A stretch of 5,525 nucleotides of DNA from an uncultured Odoribacter sp. (GTDB lineage Bacteria; Bacteroidota; Bacteroidia; Bacteroidales; Marinifilaceae). A model generated the notes under the pieces. The model was given only the letters and a program-made list of their open reading frames with translations. It did not search any database and was not told where the DNA came from. This document shows, piece after piece, positions 5,313 to 5,525 of this stretch; within the stretch, counting starts at the first letter, position 1, and every line of letters starts with the position of its first letter. The position numbers were made by a program, and so were the translations under genes. Location of the stretch: positions 1 to 5,525 of the forward strand of contig URJC01000187.1 in assembly GCA_900548135.1 (NCBI GenBank), read 5' to 3'.

Positions 5313-5525
5313 ATGGGAAAAATTGCAGTATTTCCAGGGTCATTTGATCCTTTTACAATCGGTCATGAGGAAATTGTCCGGCGGGGATTGAAATTGTTTG
5401 ATAAGATTATTATAGCGGTGGGTGTAAATCCTGTAAAAAAGGAGTTTTTGAATACTGATTGTCGTATCAAGTTGATTCAAAAGGCTTTTCATGATACCGA
5501 CCGGGTAGAGGTAGAGCCTTATTTT
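5313..5525 (+). CDS. coaD: Phosphopantetheine adenylyltransferase, N-terminal part (cut by window end)
   Basis: The first 71 residues of CoaD (PPAT), which transfers AMP from ATP to 4'-phosphopantetheine to give dephospho-CoA, the penultimate step of coenzyme A synthesis, in the cytoplasm. The sequence begins MGKIAVFPGSFDPFTIGHEE. It shows the FPGSFDPFTIGH segment at 7-18, with the nucleotidyltransferase (T/H)xGH motif at 15-18 and His18 as the key residue. AVGVNPVKK (35-43) matches the conserved segment after the second strand of the Rossmann-like fold. The full family length is about 160 residues, so about 90 are missing beyond the window. The ATG at 5313 starts exactly where the family does. 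The gene is divergent from the carboxyltransferase gene and has a long leader with a hairpin. Confidence 0.95.
   Translation, partial: MGKIAVFPGSFDPFTIGHEEIVRRGLKLFDKIIIAVGVNPVKKEFLNTDCRIKLIQKAFHDTDRVEVEPYF

Noticed and set aside
1..5525. A search by eye for CRISPR repeats, insertion-sequence ends, tRNA genes, toxin-antitoxin pairs, reverse transcriptases or other defence genes.
   Set aside because: No repeated spacer pattern, transposase, tRNA-like fold or defence domain was found. The genes are typical chromosomal housekeeping genes.

Overview
The window looks like chromosomal DNA from a Bacteroidota species, most likely order Bacteroidales. The evidence is AT-rich intergenic DNA, several copies of the Bacteroidota -7 promoter element TAnnTTTG in the divergent gaps, mostly no recognisable Shine-Dalgarno sites, and the gene types present. 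I cannot name a genus. Nothing suggests a phage, transposon, CRISPR array, rRNA or tRNA.

Layout. Bases 1-102 are the last 33 codons of an unidentified + strand gene, followed after 22 bases by a small single-domain thioredoxin with a CPHC active site (125-427). This pair converges on a minus-strand pair: an NlpC/P60 cell-wall endopeptidase lipoprotein (436-951) and, upstream of it in transcription, a CPA1-type K+/H+ antiporter with a C-terminal RCK_C domain (948-2459). The antiporter stop and the lipoprotein start overlap as ATGA. A GC-rich hairpin (427-453) sits where the two convergent units meet. The gap 2460-2678 carries divergent promoter-like elements for the antiporter and for a strongly acidic 136-residue protein that I do not recognise (2679-3089). 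That gene converges on a 616-residue biotin-dependent carboxyltransferase subunit of the pyruvate carboxylase B / oxaloacetate decarboxylase alpha type (3167-5017, minus), and a shared bidirectional terminator lies between them. The gap 5018-5312 holds divergent promoter-like elements and a hairpin plus T-run in front of coaD (5313 onward, cut by the window end), which encodes phosphopantetheine adenylyltransferase.

The genes are mainly housekeeping: thiol redox, envelope maintenance, cation homeostasis, C3/C4 carboxyl metabolism and CoA synthesis. They do not form one pathway. I see no convincing new multi-gene system. The points most worth a second look are the unrecognised acidic protein, the departures from the usual active-site motif in the carboxyltransferase, the coupling of a peptidoglycan hydrolase to an ion antiporter, and the hairpin in the coaD leader.
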